Shown: positions 22,092 through 35,077 of the stretch, in pieces
Position numbering within the stretch: the stretch's first letter is position 1
Layout: each line of letters starts with the position of its first letter
Source: Crotalaria pallida
Lineage: Eukaryota > Streptophyta > Magnoliopsida > Fabales > Fabaceae
Reading direction: 5' to 3'
Assembly (NCBI GenBank): GCA_037953625.1
Contig: CM075656.1
Coordinates: forward strand, 85,703,001-85,767,000
Length of the DNA: 64,000 bases
Notes under the pieces: model-generated
Databases searched by the model: none
What the model saw: only the letters and a program-made list of their open reading frames with translations
What the model was told of the DNA's origin: nothing
Translations under genes and position numbers: made by a program

Positions 22092-24017
22092 ATTATTTGA
22101 TTATTTGATGATGCGCCAACAACAATCGCTTCAAGCTGCTGATGATGATTGGGGTTTTCCGCTTTCTCTTTTTCTCCGCTTTTTACTTTTTATCTTTTTT
22201 TTTCCCTAAGAAGACTCCTCGGTACTCCCTCCGTTTCACTTTAAGTGTCTTTTTGGACTTTTGCACTTAGATTAAGAAAGTGTTGATTATGATGATTATT
22301 GTAAGTTTTATGTGTATTTTGTCAAAAATACCCCTATTTAATATTTTTATTTTGTCAATGCATAATTACTAGTATTACAAATTTCAAAACTAAAACAACA
22401 TTAAATGTAAGGGTAAATAAGGAAAAACGGTATTAAATATTGCCTAGATTTGGTAGAAAGACACTTATTTTGAAACAAAATTTTGATATTAAAAAGTCAC
22501 TTAAAGTAAAACGGAGAGAGTATTTTTTTAATTATTCGTTTAACTTGAATATATTTTTGGTCTCTTTTTTTTTTTTCATCTGGTTCCAAATATTACTTAG
22601 GTACATTGATCCGGGTCGCATACGTAGTTATGTTAGATGAGTCTCCAACCAGAAATCTTGCTTAAGCGAGACCAAACCGCTTACTACTCGTCCCAACCCA
22701 TGTTAATTTGGTCTTTTATCTATTTACGTTCAATTTAATTTTTTTTTATTTTTTCTATTCATTTCTGTCTTTTATCTTTTCAAAAATATTCAATTTGATT
22801 TTTTCTATCATCACATCGTTAATTTAAATAAAATGCTCTGAAATATCTTTCTTTCTTCTTTTTTCATCATTCAAATTGGTCATTGTTTCGACCAGCATAA
22901 CTTTTGTAACAATAAGAAAATGAAAAATTAATGTTCTTTCTTATAAAATTGATAAAAATTTGTAACTAAATCGGTTAATTGTGTTGGTCCTCGTGAACAA
23001 AATGATTTTTAAACTAATTTAATTTAACTAGTTGATATAATGAATATTTTGATATTCTTGATAATTTTATTTGACCATGTAAAATGTTTCTAAGAAAAAA
23101 AAAATAGCATGTCTAGGAATGTAAAAGTCCAAAGGAAGTGTGAACATTGGATCTTGTAGAGAATGTCAAATTTTTTATGTGAAAATTGAAATGATTTTTC
23201 TTTACCCTCCTATTTTTTCATTTTTCAGTCAATGATATTTTGGAAATAATCAATTATACTCTTTAAAAAAAATGTATTCCCAAAGTTACAAGATTTGTTT
23301 ACCAAAAAACAAAAAAAAAAAAAACAAGACTTAAAGACAAATCCAAAACTATTGAAAAAAGAATATCATCTTGGAAGAAACTCTTAATATAACTTTAGAT
23401 ACTATTGACACTCTAGTCTATCTATTCATACTACGCATCAACCAATTATAATTAAGTTTTTTTTAAAAAAAAAAAAATTGTGATCGGTTGATAATGAATG
23501 GAATAAGCAAATTGATGCTTATTTTCCACAATGAAAGGTCCAAACTGATATTTGAAGAACTAACTAAATGTCTCATGCATGATCATTTCATTATTAATTC
23601 TGCATTTAAACATTTTATGTGCAACCACAATTACAAGTACAGCAATGCAAGTGACCTAACCAAGGGCCGAGGCCTTTGATATTATCCCTGATTCACCATG
23701 TAATATTTTCCCTCTCCAACAAGTAAAGAACACATTCCTCTATTTTCCCAGTTTCCAACAGGTGACCTTACTTTTTTATTCTGCAACTATGATGAATTGT
23801 CTAGCCTTTTCTTTTTCTTCCTCCTAATTTAGCTAATTCAATTGTTTAAAAATTTTCTAGATCCCTAAACACTAGCCAGAATTTAGACACTTCTTAGCAG
23901 CAATGCTATTATAAATCTTGGCGTGGAGTTGGTAATTTGGTGGACACTGAGAATCTCATGCTCCAAGCACACTCAGCAGCAAAACCACCTTAACTATATT
24001 TCTTAGGCTCCTACTAT
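22092..24017. other. Intergenic, no gene seen
   Basis: The left edge is the promoter of the prefoldin-like gene, with a Stowaway MITE at 22225-22520 only about 130 bp upstream of its start codon. The rest is AT-rich with poly-A/T runs (23308-23325, 23461-23477). The right edge holds the 3' UTR of the At4g37920-like gene. Confidence 0.6.
22225..22520. mobile_element. Stowaway-type MITE, separate family
   Basis: The left terminus CTCCCTCCGTTTCACTTTAA pairs with the right terminus TTAAAGTAAAACGGAGAGAG over about 20 bases, with TA at both flanks. The interior differs from family A. Confidence 0.85.
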
Positions 24018-26728
24018 TCACATGAATTTCCTTTCCACAACCTTCTTCAGCAGCTCCAATTTTTGGATGACCTCTGGATTCAACAGATCTCTGGCTTCCC
24101 TTATGAGAGTACCTTCTGTGCTCAAATGATAAGCATCCACCACAGTCTTTATCCATGTGTGAAGCTTCTCCGGGGTCCTAAAGATGATAAGAAAAGGTTA
24201 CGATAAAGTTGTAAATAAACTCAATTTCAATAAATTTTAGATTCTGACATCTAATACATACGTGTACAAGTTATCCACATCCTTTCCTTCAAGTTCTTCT
24301 CCAGGAGTAAATGCATCGTTGAGGGCAGATAGTTGCTCCTCGGGATCCTCAATTCTAATAAGATACTTGATTATTCGAATCTCTTTTGGCACAAGTCTCT
24401 GAAGATTTCCCACTGCAGTCTTGTATAAATGATAGAGTACGTCTTTTACCTGCACGTATGTGTTTCGTTTTCAAATAAGATAATAGGAAATAGCATGTAT
24501 AATATATACGATGTGATAAAATTTTCAATAAAAAGTCTAGGCAGTTAGGATATAAATCTGAAATGAGTACATTTTTTATGTTCACAAGATCAAAAGGGAT
24601 CCCCCGTAATTATACTCAACAAGAAAGATGCTAAACTTTTGTAATAATGTAATAGTAAAATACTGCAAAGCATTTCATTTGAAAGAAATTTAGAAACTAA
24701 AAGTATCTGGTGAACATTGAACATCAGACTCATCCCTTTCCACATTCTCACTTAATTTGGCATAAGCATGTAATTCATTGCGTACTGCCATACATTCTGT
24801 CATAATCAAGTACGAGTAAAAGGAGACATTATCCTGTTCCAACTGGTTTTTCTCTTACTCAGCATGTGCACTGCGGCCTAAAGAAACTATATTGAAGTTG
24901 AATATCTTATCCAAAATTTCTTACCTCGTCTTTTGCCATGTTTGACTCCTTGGCAGCTGACCAAGCTTTGGTGATCATCAATACCAATGTTGAGTCAAGT
25001 TCCTTTTTTTCAGCCAGATTGTCTATCTTCCTGCAGGCAGCATCAAGTGAGGGAGAATTGATAATATCTTGGAATTTCAACTCTGCTGCATTTAGCTTTT
25101 CAATGCTTTCAGTTGCAGCATCATAGGCTTGTACAGCAGCCAAGCATGTGTTCCCAAGCTTTGCCAGTTCTTGTCACACAAAAACGAATATTAATCAAAG
25201 ATGCAAGTGATATGTAACATCTGCATGATCTTGGTTGTGCATGAATTCTAAGTTCTAACGCTATTAGAGATTCACCCAGCCTAACATAGATGATAGCCTG
25301 ATGCTCTTTCGGTCCAACTTATTCAATTAAGCTACAATTTTAAGAGCACTTTCACATCCACAAATTTATAATTGAAGTCACATGCAGCATAAAATTGAAA
25401 AGCACCATTATCTGGGTATACTCAGCGAAAAAGGGAAAACTAAAACAAAGTTCCAGACTCTGAACTTGATATAGGTTAATGATTTACCATACAAGAAAAC
25501 CATAAGATACATTTCAGTACGATATGAGAATTTAAAATCCAAAATGTTGTGTGAAATGTAACATTGACTCAGATAACAAAAAGATCCTGAAATTTAGTCT
25601 CACCACTTTGCTCTTCTGCATTGTCATAATAGGATTCAGCTACCGTGTGAAGGTGCACAAAGAATTCTTTAGTAAAATCTTTTCGACGCTTGGAGACAAT
25701 GTCACTAATTCCCGAAGGATCCCTTCTGATCACTTCAAGAAGATCATTGTGTCTTTGGACATCCTCATCCATCTGAACAAAGAGATGTTCTTAATAAATT
25801 TGCACTATCCATGTTCCCTCTTTCATCATCAACTAGAGTACTAATCAATAGACATGTTACAAAACATAACATACGCATTATATTCCAGGTTTGGTGCATT
25901 TTAAATAAAAAAAGAACGGGTTCAAAGCGGGACATTCTCTTCATTCTATTCAATGCAGAACATTATACTTCATTCGATTCTGTCTGTTCGTCTGCTCACC
26001 AAACACTAGCATTCTGTTCTCTTTGATTTCACCCCTTTCGGGCTACTCTTTTCAACTGATGTATTTTTCTACTCTATCTATACAGTACACTAAAGACATA
26101 GGGTAAAACCTATATGTTTGACTTGGTCCTGTTCTAACTTATTGATGAAATGCTACCTAAAAAACAAATATGTAATTGGCAGAGCAAGGGAAGACCTCCT
26201 TAAGCCTCCTCGCGAGGCGGAGCAGCTTCTCCTTGATGGCGGGATCATCTTCTGCGGCGAGGGCTCTATCGTGACAGTGTCTGAAAAAATGAGGCCTGAT
26301 GGTGTCCCATTCCCTGCTAAAAGCTAACAACCTTCTCCAATCAGTAGGGGTAGGCTTGTCAACCATGAAAACACCAATAAGCTTATCGCAAATCCTAATC
26401 ATCCGAGACTCGCCCTCCTCGTCCACGGTATCAGCAACAGCATCAGCATCAGCATCAGCAGCAGCCTCTTGAGAAGATGACACACCTTCACTAAGAGCTC
26501 GAGATGGTTGTGCTCGTAACCGTCCTATATTCCAAATAAAAACCAAGCAATTTAGAGTATAAAAAAAACATAGAATTTCATAATAGAAAGTAGAGAGAGA
26601 GAATGACCTTTGGAAGAAAAGTGGAGGGTAGAAGCGTAATTGCGAGTGGGAGGGGTAGGGGAGAAGGAAGGTGGAAGAAATGAAGAGGGTGGAGGAAGAA
26701 TGGAAGGGAATAATGATAATAACTCCAT
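24018..26728 (-). CDS. At4g37920-like chloroplast protein
   Basis: Six exons (26728-26608, 26524-26196, 25772-25604, 25169-24925, 24449-24262, 24177-24018) encode 403 residues, near the family's usual length. The first about 45 residues are Ser/Pro-rich without acidic residues, as in a plastid transit peptide. An acidic Ala-Asp run (ADADADAVADT) follows, encoded by a short GCATCA repeat. The conserved body then begins with RICDKLIGVFMVDKPTPTDW and continues with KDFTKEFFVHLHTVAESYY, MITKAWSAAKESNM, NLQRLVPKEIRIIKYLI, AFTPGEELEGKDVDNLYT and TPEKLHTWIKTVVDAYH. This matches the uncharacterised chloroplast family of At4g37920 as I remember it. The biochemical function is unknown to me. The start is the first ATG giving the transit peptide; a longer frame upstream uses no ATG. 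Confidence 0.92.
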
Positions 26729-27493
26729 GTGCAAGGGTTTTCAATTCAGACTAGTAATCACTTTCAGAGATTCACTGAGCACTCTGCACTCCACGCTTTG
26801 CTGCTTCTCTTAACTGAATCATAATAATGTGGTCGTTGTGCAAGGAAAGGGACGAGAACCAGGGTTTACCATCTCAACACACATTTTTAGTACTGTTACT
26901 CTTTTTTTTATTTTTTATTTTATATTATCACTCTCAATTTTATAAAAGAATATGTCGGCATTTCAACGTTAACCGTTAAATACTACCTAGATTAATATAA
27001 ACATTATTATGAGAAAGGTTAAAAAGTTTATTGAAATATGAAAAATATACGGTGAAATTATTAAGATTATATTTGGTATATAAGTTATTTAATGTTTTCT
27101 AAACATTGTAAAATGACTTTAAGAACAAACGAACCATCAAAAAAATTTACCAGGAGTATAAAATTTAGGATAACAAATTTTATTTATCTAGAGACTCACT
27201 TGAAAAATCTAAAATAATTTGGGGACATGAAGAATAATCTTACCTTTTAGTATAAAAAGATGTCTCAATGGAGGCTCCACAATCTCCCATTTCAAAATGG
27301 AGCCTCCTCATTGAAAATTGATGAATACTCAATTCTAAAGGTATCCACTTGTCAAAAATTAAATAAACTTCTGTCTTTTTTGTAACTGTCTCCCAATAAA
27401 AAACTATGCATTTTGTTTTAGTCTCATTTTCTTTGGCTACTGCTGCAGTTGTTTTTATTCTTCCATTTTGAACCATTGTGTGTCAAAACCAAC
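26729..27493. other. Intergenic, likely divergent promoters
   Basis: This separates the minus-strand At4g37920-like gene from the plus-strand candidate peptide gene. A TATAAAAA sequence lies at about 27250. I see no repeat or RNA gene here. Confidence 0.45.
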
Positions 27494-28049
27494 ATGGTGT
27501 TTTTGATGTCAACCTCCAAACATCTATCTCTATTCATCATTGTGATCATTGCTTTGAATTTCTTCAATCAATTTGGATCCACTCTCAACTCATACCCCAA
27601 GATGAAGGTATGTTTCATTTTCGTTTTGCTTTATTATACTATATATGAATATATATTATATTTTTCAGTGTTAATATGCTAAGCTTCTTCTCCATCTCTG
27701 TGTGTATCTCTCTACTTTCTCTCTCCACAATCAACTTTCACTCCCAAACAAAATTCACTTCAATTCTTCTATCTCATTCATTCGGTGCAATTGGATTGTA
27801 TTGGAGGATCAATTGATCAATTGGATTAAATTTACTTTTTATTTTTTATTTTGATTTTGATTTGTGTGATTGCAACCGTAGAAAATAATAATGATGATAT
27901 TGATAAAACTTGCTCTTTTTTAAAATAATTAAATTACGATTGATTTATGGCAACTGATTCAAGTGCAAATTGGTATGTGTTTTTATTTTGTTTTTTATCA
28001 GGACTTTGGAAGTTTAACTCTTGGGAGATGGAAAGTGCAGTTTTTTTAG
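27494..28049 (+). CDS. Candidate small secreted peptide (two exons)
   Basis: Exon 1 (27494-27607) begins ATG and encodes 38 residues: a short polar start, a strongly hydrophobic core (LFIIVIIALNFF) and FGSTLNSYPKMK. That is a textbook signal peptide with a likely cut after Ser. The donor is AAG/GTATGT and the acceptor at 28000-28001 follows a T-rich tract. Exon 2 (28002-28049) adds DFGSLTLGRWKVQFF and stops. The 53-residue product would release a basic peptide of about 20 residues ending in aromatic residues. I recognise no peptide-hormone family. Alternatives are a long noncoding RNA or a chance frame; the strong splice sites in phase and the signal sequence favour a gene. Confidence 0.4.
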
Positions 28050-29104
28050 AGTAAATTTTACCTTTTTCTTTTCGCTAATGAATTGTTGAATACTATTTGG
28101 AATTTTAATGAATTCTTCATTCACTCTATGTTGATCTTCTTTGTGTTTTTTACTCAAAATTTATACCAAGATGTTATTTTCGTTATTTTTAATCATTTGG
28201 AGTGTGTACTGAAAAATGAAAATATTGTATATTTTTTAAAAACTGCTTGCAATGTGCTATGGTGATGAGTTGTTGTTGTAAATCTCACCCATAAAATCAC
28301 AAGACTTAAAAAACAGAGAGTTTGCCTTGGGGAATTTGTCTTATATTTTGTTTCTTGGATTACTGTAATCTTACAACAGCTCAACAACGTCAATAATTCT
28401 AATACCCCTTTTGCGTTTTTTTATAACTTTATGTTTGGTTTGTGTTTTAAAAGCTAAACTTTTTTAAATACAAAATTGTAATTGTAATTGATTATCAATT
28501 ATTTAAACTATTAAAGTTATCTAAACGTAATTATTTTTTATTTAAAATCTCCCAAGATAAGTAACTAATAATAAAGAAACAACCAATCAACTCATGCACT
28601 ATACGGACTTAAAACTAACTTAACCACAAATTGTTTTTATAGAGGAGTTACATGGAATGCCCCCAACGACATTGGATATCATAATTGGAAGAACTGTCTT
28701 AATAAAAGTTGTCCTCAATATGAAAAAGGAAGAGAAATTTAGAAAAAGCTTTGTCGTAAATGATGACAACGAAAATGACCAGATATGCAATAATTAAGTT
28801 TTCAAGTCTTTACTTTTATTAGTTTTTTAACATTGAGAATTACTAATACATTATTAAAATTATAACATTGCATAAAAAGATAACAAAAAAAAAAACAAAC
28901 TGTTTGAAAACCACTACAAGTGTGCCAAAGATGCAAGCAAAAGAAATGTACAAGTTTTTATGAATAAAATCATCTAAATATAAATAAATTAATATTATTT
29001 CACAAATAAAATATAACTTATTTAATATAGCAAATTTAATACTCAATCATAAATACTTAACTATTAACTAAGTTCCAATATTAAAAAACAAGACGCGTAC
29101 AGAC

Positions 29105-29130
29105 CCGTGCAATGCACGGGCTAAAAACTA
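29105..29130 (+). mobile_element. Helitron 3' end
   Basis: A perfect hairpin (CCCGTGC, loop AAT, GCACGGG) is followed after a few bases by CTAG and then T, the Helitron 3' signature (hairpin, CTRR, insertion before T). The body should extend leftward, but no matching 5' TC end was found. Confidence 0.65.
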
Positions 29131-29146
29131 GTAATTTATTAGATCA

Positions 29147-31136
29147 CTAGCTCTTACCCCGTGCAATGCACGGGTTATTGATATTTTAATTTTTATATTA
29201 AATATTTAAATGAAATATTATTATTATTTTAATATAAAGTAAAGATTATTATTAAAAAACAACAAAAAATAATTATATAAAAATGTAGGAGTTCAAACCA
29301 AACCCTATACTTAAAAAAATTAATCTAAACGATCTTGTTGATAAATTTTGTACTTCCTCGTGTGAATAAAAAATAATGTAACACTTTTTATATGATATAT
29401 TCCTTATTTATTTTAGGGATAAATTGACATTTTTATATATGATTATCAAATTTATTATGATAACTAAATATTAATCATAATTGAACATGATCTTTTTTAT
29501 ATTTATGTGATTGATGAAATAGTTTTTTTTTTGCACAATTAGTATTTTTTTTAATATATGATTATCACATCTGTTGTTATTAATCATAATTAAATATTTT
29601 TATCTTTTTAATCAATTATTTTATCTCAAGTTTTATCTTATCTCAAGCTAAATATTTTTATTGTTTTTTATGATTATATTTATCTTATAGGATCTTAATC
29701 TTTATTTTATTTTCTTTTCTTTTCTTTTTTTAACATTTCTCATATCTTAATACCATGGATTAAGTGGAAATTTCTAGATTAGACATGCAAATTTTTTTCT
29801 TATATGTTTTATAAGTATTGAATCTATCTCGCATTTGTAATTTGTGGTAGTATCAAAATTTTTTATTCTCGAATATTCTAACCAAATAATCCCTAAATTT
29901 TTTTATAGATTAATCCCTCCTTTTTTAATATAAATATTTTTATATTAATTATTATTTTTTCATAATTATTATGATAAAAAAAACAAATAAATTTATCTCT
30001 ATAATACATTCAGATAAAGTGGTTACACAAAAAGTAGGAAGAGATTTAGATTAAATTAGCTGTTTTTATCTTTGGATATGTAGTTTGTATCCTGTTTTTT
30101 TTATGTTGTTATCTTTTAATATATTATGGGACTTATTTATAGGATTTTAATTTTAATTTATTTAAAAAATATAATTAATGATGAGATTTTAATGTTGTTG
30201 GAATAATGATTTGGAAAATTTGAATAATCTATTTAACTTAATTTTTACCCCGAATTTCTAACAATGAGAGGCATTTGCTTATTTATATCTATCAGCACAT
30301 TAATAATAGTACATGCTCTGGTTTTTTTGCATTCATTGTAACTCAGTTAGATACCAGATTTTAAACAGAGTCGTCATTACTATTAAAGCACGTATCGTAG
30401 AACTTTGTAATTTTGTAGTCATCATTTAAGATTTTATGAAAATTTAATTACACGGTATTGTGTTGACGGCAGTGAACAGTGATATATTGAGATGACGCGA
30501 CCTTTAAAAATAATGAATTATGAGATGACCTTAAAAATAATGAATTATGTTTTGAGGACGATAATATTTAACAATGTAATAATACTTACCTTTTTCTTAT
30601 ATATTCATTGTTATAGATGTAGCTTCTGTCAATGCAAAATTGCAATGATGATGATGAATGAGTGCAGTGGGATTGCAACTTATATGGTGACACAATTGCA
30701 ACTTATATGGTGACACATTGGAAGAAGCGATGGTTGATGAACAATAAAAAAGAGAGGATAATGATGAAGAAGGTGGTTTTTATGCCTTGAGAAGTCATCA
30801 TATTTATAGTTTGAAATATGTGATATCTAAAAAAATATTTGGGTTTATCATGAACTCAAACATCATCTTTTTGAGGATAATGATTTTTTTTAAACAAATG
30901 AGGATAATGATTCCACATATTCCACATATAGATAATTTATTTAATTTTAAATATTAATTTTGGACATATAATTTATTTAATTTTATTTTAAATTATAATT
31001 TTGATTAAAGACGACGTTATCTACCTACAAATGCTCTGGTGCGAGTATTCATTAAGCGAATAAACGTGATACCTCGAAAATTTCTCTGACAAATGTGTAG
31101 CCTCGAAAAGGGATGTTTTTATATAAGTATAATAGA
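29147..31136 (-). mobile_element. Non-autonomous Helitron, about 2 kb
   Basis: On the minus strand the 5' end is TCTATTATACTTATATAAA (from 31136), a typical plant Helitron start. The 3' end has the hairpin CCCGTGC-ATT-GCACGGG (complement of 29157-29173), then GTAAGAG and CTAG ending at 29147, followed by T. The base before the 5' TC is G where A is expected, so the left target base has mutated. The inside is AT-rich with short tandem repeats (30671-30716, a 23-bp unit twice; 30505-30548) and no Rep/helicase. Confidence 0.65.
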
Positions 31137-31633
31137 CTAGGAAAGTTTATTCTTCTTATGAGACACTTGTGGTTATTATATTGAGGAAGTCACTTTGGTT
31201 TTTGCATGTCGCAGAATCTAAAAAATGAGAAGTTTCCATCCTCTCTTTATATGTTGAAGTTTGTTGACTCATGAGTTAAGGGATAATTTGAGTTATATTC
31301 TAGAGAAAAATAAAATAAAATATTATCCCCAACGTAGGTTATAGACACTGTAATACTTGATGATGGTTTTTGTATGCAAAACAAATTCTCACATTAAACA
31401 TGATTTTTGTATCAAAACTCGACACGATACACCTGGATACACATACTAAACTACAACACTAAGTTTTTGATGGCACGAATACAAGAAGAAGTGCAATGCT
31501 AATTCATTTAGATTCCAAGCATATTGAACATGCCTTGACCAAGAAGAAGACCTACATAACATTTTTCAATGAACAGCTTTTAGAGATATTGCCACAACAT
31601 TAGTAATCAGCTGAACACGCTTTTGAGATGTTA

Positions 31634-34600
31634 CTATTGAGCTTGACCCTCACTGCATTGCCTCTTGAAATTCAAAGCCTCATCTGCCAGAAACTCACTA
31701 TAGAAATGATTCATATTAGCTCAACAATGAAAGAAAAGCTAACCACAATATGCCAAAAATCAAGCAAGTAATACAAAACACTCACCCAATACGTTCAGCC
31801 ATCAGTGGTAGTTCCCATCTCGGACTCCATGGATAATCAGATATAAGACGTGACTTCATCGGTACCATTAGGGAGTTAAAATGCTACAAAGTAACATAAA
31901 ATAACTTCTACATCAGATGATAGCATTGATAGCAGATTAAAAATTAAAAAAATAAAAAATAAAAAATCTACAGCCTAAAAATGTAGAAGCAACTAATATA
32001 AGGGAAGGCTGGGTGTTAAAACCGGGAGGCTGAGTACAAGGTAAGCTACAGGCCAGTAAGAAAATAAAAACAAAATTTCTGTAAGAAGAATAACCACTTG
32101 CCCTGTTGATTTAAAGAACATTTCCATGGTAATAATAATAATTAAACTTCGATACAATGCTTTATTTTACGCAACAGAGCAAACTAATTTCTGGTTCTAA
32201 ATCGTAATGATATAGGCAACCTCTAGTTAAAATATAAAGGATAGGCCAACTATACATATCAAATCGTCCACTAATCCACCAAGTACAGGAATCTAATAGA
32301 GTATAGACTTCGTTATCAAACAAAAGACATGAGCAGTTTCTTTATCTGTCACCTACATTTCTGTACGGTAAATCATGCTCAACCTTAAATTTTTAAACAA
32401 AAATATGTTGAAAATAAATATAACCTGTGAACTTTGAAGCATAAGAGAAGGCTGTTGCTTTGGAAACTGAGTGGGAATTATGAAGTGCACCTGATTAACA
32501 AAACTGTCAGAACCTTCATCCAGCACAAACACATTAACTAGAATGAAAGAAATAGAGAAAAAAAATGCATACAAGATATCAACATCATCCTTAGAACATA
32601 AAATTATTGGGAAGACAGTTCTACCGAACAATTATAGGCCACTACCACTTTAATTGCTGACAAGCCCAAAATACCTATGATTGTAAAATTTGGAGTAAAT
32701 TATATTCTCCTCCCATCAGGTTTGGAGTAAGTATGCTTGACGTTCCCTGAATCCATTCAACATAAGGCAAAAGACTACTAACAACAGAGTTCTGCCTTAA
32801 CCTGGTTGGTCACATACTACCTATATCTTTAACTGATAGAAGTTATCATATCTCACATAAGTTATAGAAAGTACAGAATGCAATGAACTCCACTAGGAAA
32901 ACATTTTAATCAATTTCCAACAGCAAGCTTATTTTGAAAACTCACGACAAATACAGACAATCAAATCCTGAGGAGTGAGAGTCATCGTTTACCAGGAATG
33001 TGAAAACTCCAGATGCACAAAGAAAAGTTGCCTTTCTGCAAAAGACCTAGAAACAGCAAATCAGAAAGCAGCGATTAATATTAACCAAGCAATCCTAGCA
33101 AGTCGAGAGTTGAGAATAAGTGTCAAGGGTAGCTACAGGATCAGCTTCAACAGGCCTTCCAAGCTGACTGGCCAATGCTTCAATGAAGTGCCTTCTAACG
33201 TCAATTAATGAAATAGCCTCCAGGACCTACATTCAAAATATTAATAATAATTGTAACAAAAACAAGGATGATCATTAAGCACTAGGAAAATGAAAATTAA
33301 ACTAACAGACAATGCAGTAAAGACATTTTCAGCTAACCTGTTTCTCAAGATATTCTTCCAAATTCGGAAGATATTCTGCCAAGCACCTTTGCAAAATAGA
33401 ATAGGAAAACAAGCAAACATACCATTGTAAATCACCGTAATCGTGTAAATGTATCATTTGCAGGAAAATTGGAATAATCAAAGAGTTGAAAAGCTTACAT
33501 CCCATCCAACCAAGAAGGTAACTTGACATCATCAATGGAAAATAGGGCTTTCAACTCAGAAGAAGACACTAACTTCAGGCGGGGAGCTGAAGGAGCCGAC
33601 AAATATTTTCTCCCAACAGGATATACAACCTGGGTTTAACATATCATAAGTTGTTTGTTTAAAGCAAGTACGAATTCAGAAAGCATCTTTAAAGAGAGAA
33701 AAGAAAGCAACCTGCAAGTATATCTTCTGGGAATATTTCCAGGGGCAACCAGGCACCATCTTGTTTATGTTCATGTCCATTAGAGGCACCGCAAATTTAA
33801 CTTCCTCTGGCTACACTAAAATGTAAACTTACAGGAGTCAAGATTCTTTTCCAAATGGGACATAAATTTGCTCAATCGTCCATGAGCAGATCACGCTAAT
33901 GTTAGCACGTTTTTGTGAAGAAATACCTTATCAGAACTAGAACTCAAATGCATCTCTATTCCCTGCAGCGGAGTAATTGCAGTCAGATACTGATTTCAGT
34001 CAGGTTTTCAACGGCCTAAAGCAGTTTTACTTCAAAAATGGTTTCAAGCAATAGCCAGAACCGGACAAGAGGCCAGTTCCCGGTTTAGCCAAGCTGGTTA
34101 GGTTTTCACAACATTGCTAAGATATGATTGAAATAGAAATTTAAAAGGCTTTTTTCTTTTAAATGACTGACATTTATATGCTTATTTGATTTATCTGAAG
34201 GGGAAAAAAGAAGCCAAAAACGAATTCAGCGAACTACTTTCTTGAGAATCCTAAACAAACGGGCCTTAAACTAAAAAATTTCTAAATAATTGCCACGGAA
34301 GGAATTGATGTATGTATAAAATTACCTCCCTGGACACAATGGTACTGATTTCAAATTTCAATCTATCATCATCAACTGCTTCGACGCGCTTCCTCTGATA
34401 CAACACATATTGATCCCTATGGAACAATCAAATCAGAACCACGTTAAAACACATGTAACACACAGTAAACAAATGCCCATGATCTAAAGTTTAAATCTTT
34501 TGAACCTCAAATACTGAACAAGGGCTAGTAGACGCGAAGGGTCCTTGTGATTCCAATCCTTTAAGCAGTTATTTGGTTGAGCAGGTTCAACAGAAGAAGG

Positions 34601-35077
34601 CATATTAAAGGGGTGAAAATCTTGGTCATCGGGTCCAAAAATGAAATCAGGGGCAGTTGATGGAGAGTCAGCGTTGTATATAATATCCCCTAAAATAAAC
34701 AATTACATAGAAATCATCTATTATTATTATAAAAAAGTATGAGCATAAAAATAAAAAATGAAAATGGAAGGGAAGGGAAGGGAATGGATAGTGATACATT
34801 TGATGAAGTCCAAGCAGTAGGGGATGAGGAGAGTGAAGCGATCAAAGAGGGCATAATTGTATTTGTCACTGGACCACATTTGTTCAACCTGAATGAAATA
34901 TGCAACAATGCAAACAAACGAAACCCTATTAGTGTTAGTTGTTAATTGGGAATAGTAATAGTAATAGCAATGGTAATAGTAATTGGTACTTGCCTTGAGA
35001 GTGAGACGGAAGTGAGAGATGAGGTGAGAGAGCTGAGCGGCGATGAAAGGTGGAACGTTGTCTGCAGCTCCACCCAT
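31634..35077 (-). CDS. BRE: BRE/BRCC45 (BRISC and BRCA1-A complex subunit)
   Basis: Thirteen exons (35077-34994, 34888-34798, 34689-34506, 34416-34326, 33962-33927, 33810-33712, 33629-33499, 33386-33338, 33226-33137, 33046-32993, 32490-32425, 31883-31786, 31697-31634) encode 378 residues and close in frame. Diagnostic blocks are MGGAADNVPPFIAAQLSHLI, DFIFGPDDQDFHPF, VPLMDMNINKMVPGCPW, LGRPVEADPVFCRKATFL, IPTQFPKQQPSLMLQSSQ and ISDYPWSPRWE. BRE is the UEV-like scaffold that binds ubiquitin-system partners in the BRCC36 deubiquitinase complexes; in plants it takes part in DNA repair and recombination. Intron 1 has a GC donor (AAG/GCAAGT at 34994/34993) instead of GT; its phase-0 junction is supported by the protein. 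Confidence 0.95.

Larger units (their letters stand above)
28050..31633. other. Intergenic with Helitron ends
   Basis: Apart from the 3' UTR of the candidate peptide gene, this holds an AT-rich stretch to 29100, a Helitron 3' terminus (29105-29130), a nearly complete Helitron (29147-31136) and the downstream region of the BRE gene. I see no protein gene. Confidence 0.55.

Noticed and set aside
34727..34945. Plus-strand and alternative minus-strand frames around BRE exon 2
   Set aside because: Shadow frames; only the phase that joins BRE exons 1-3 carries conserved residues.
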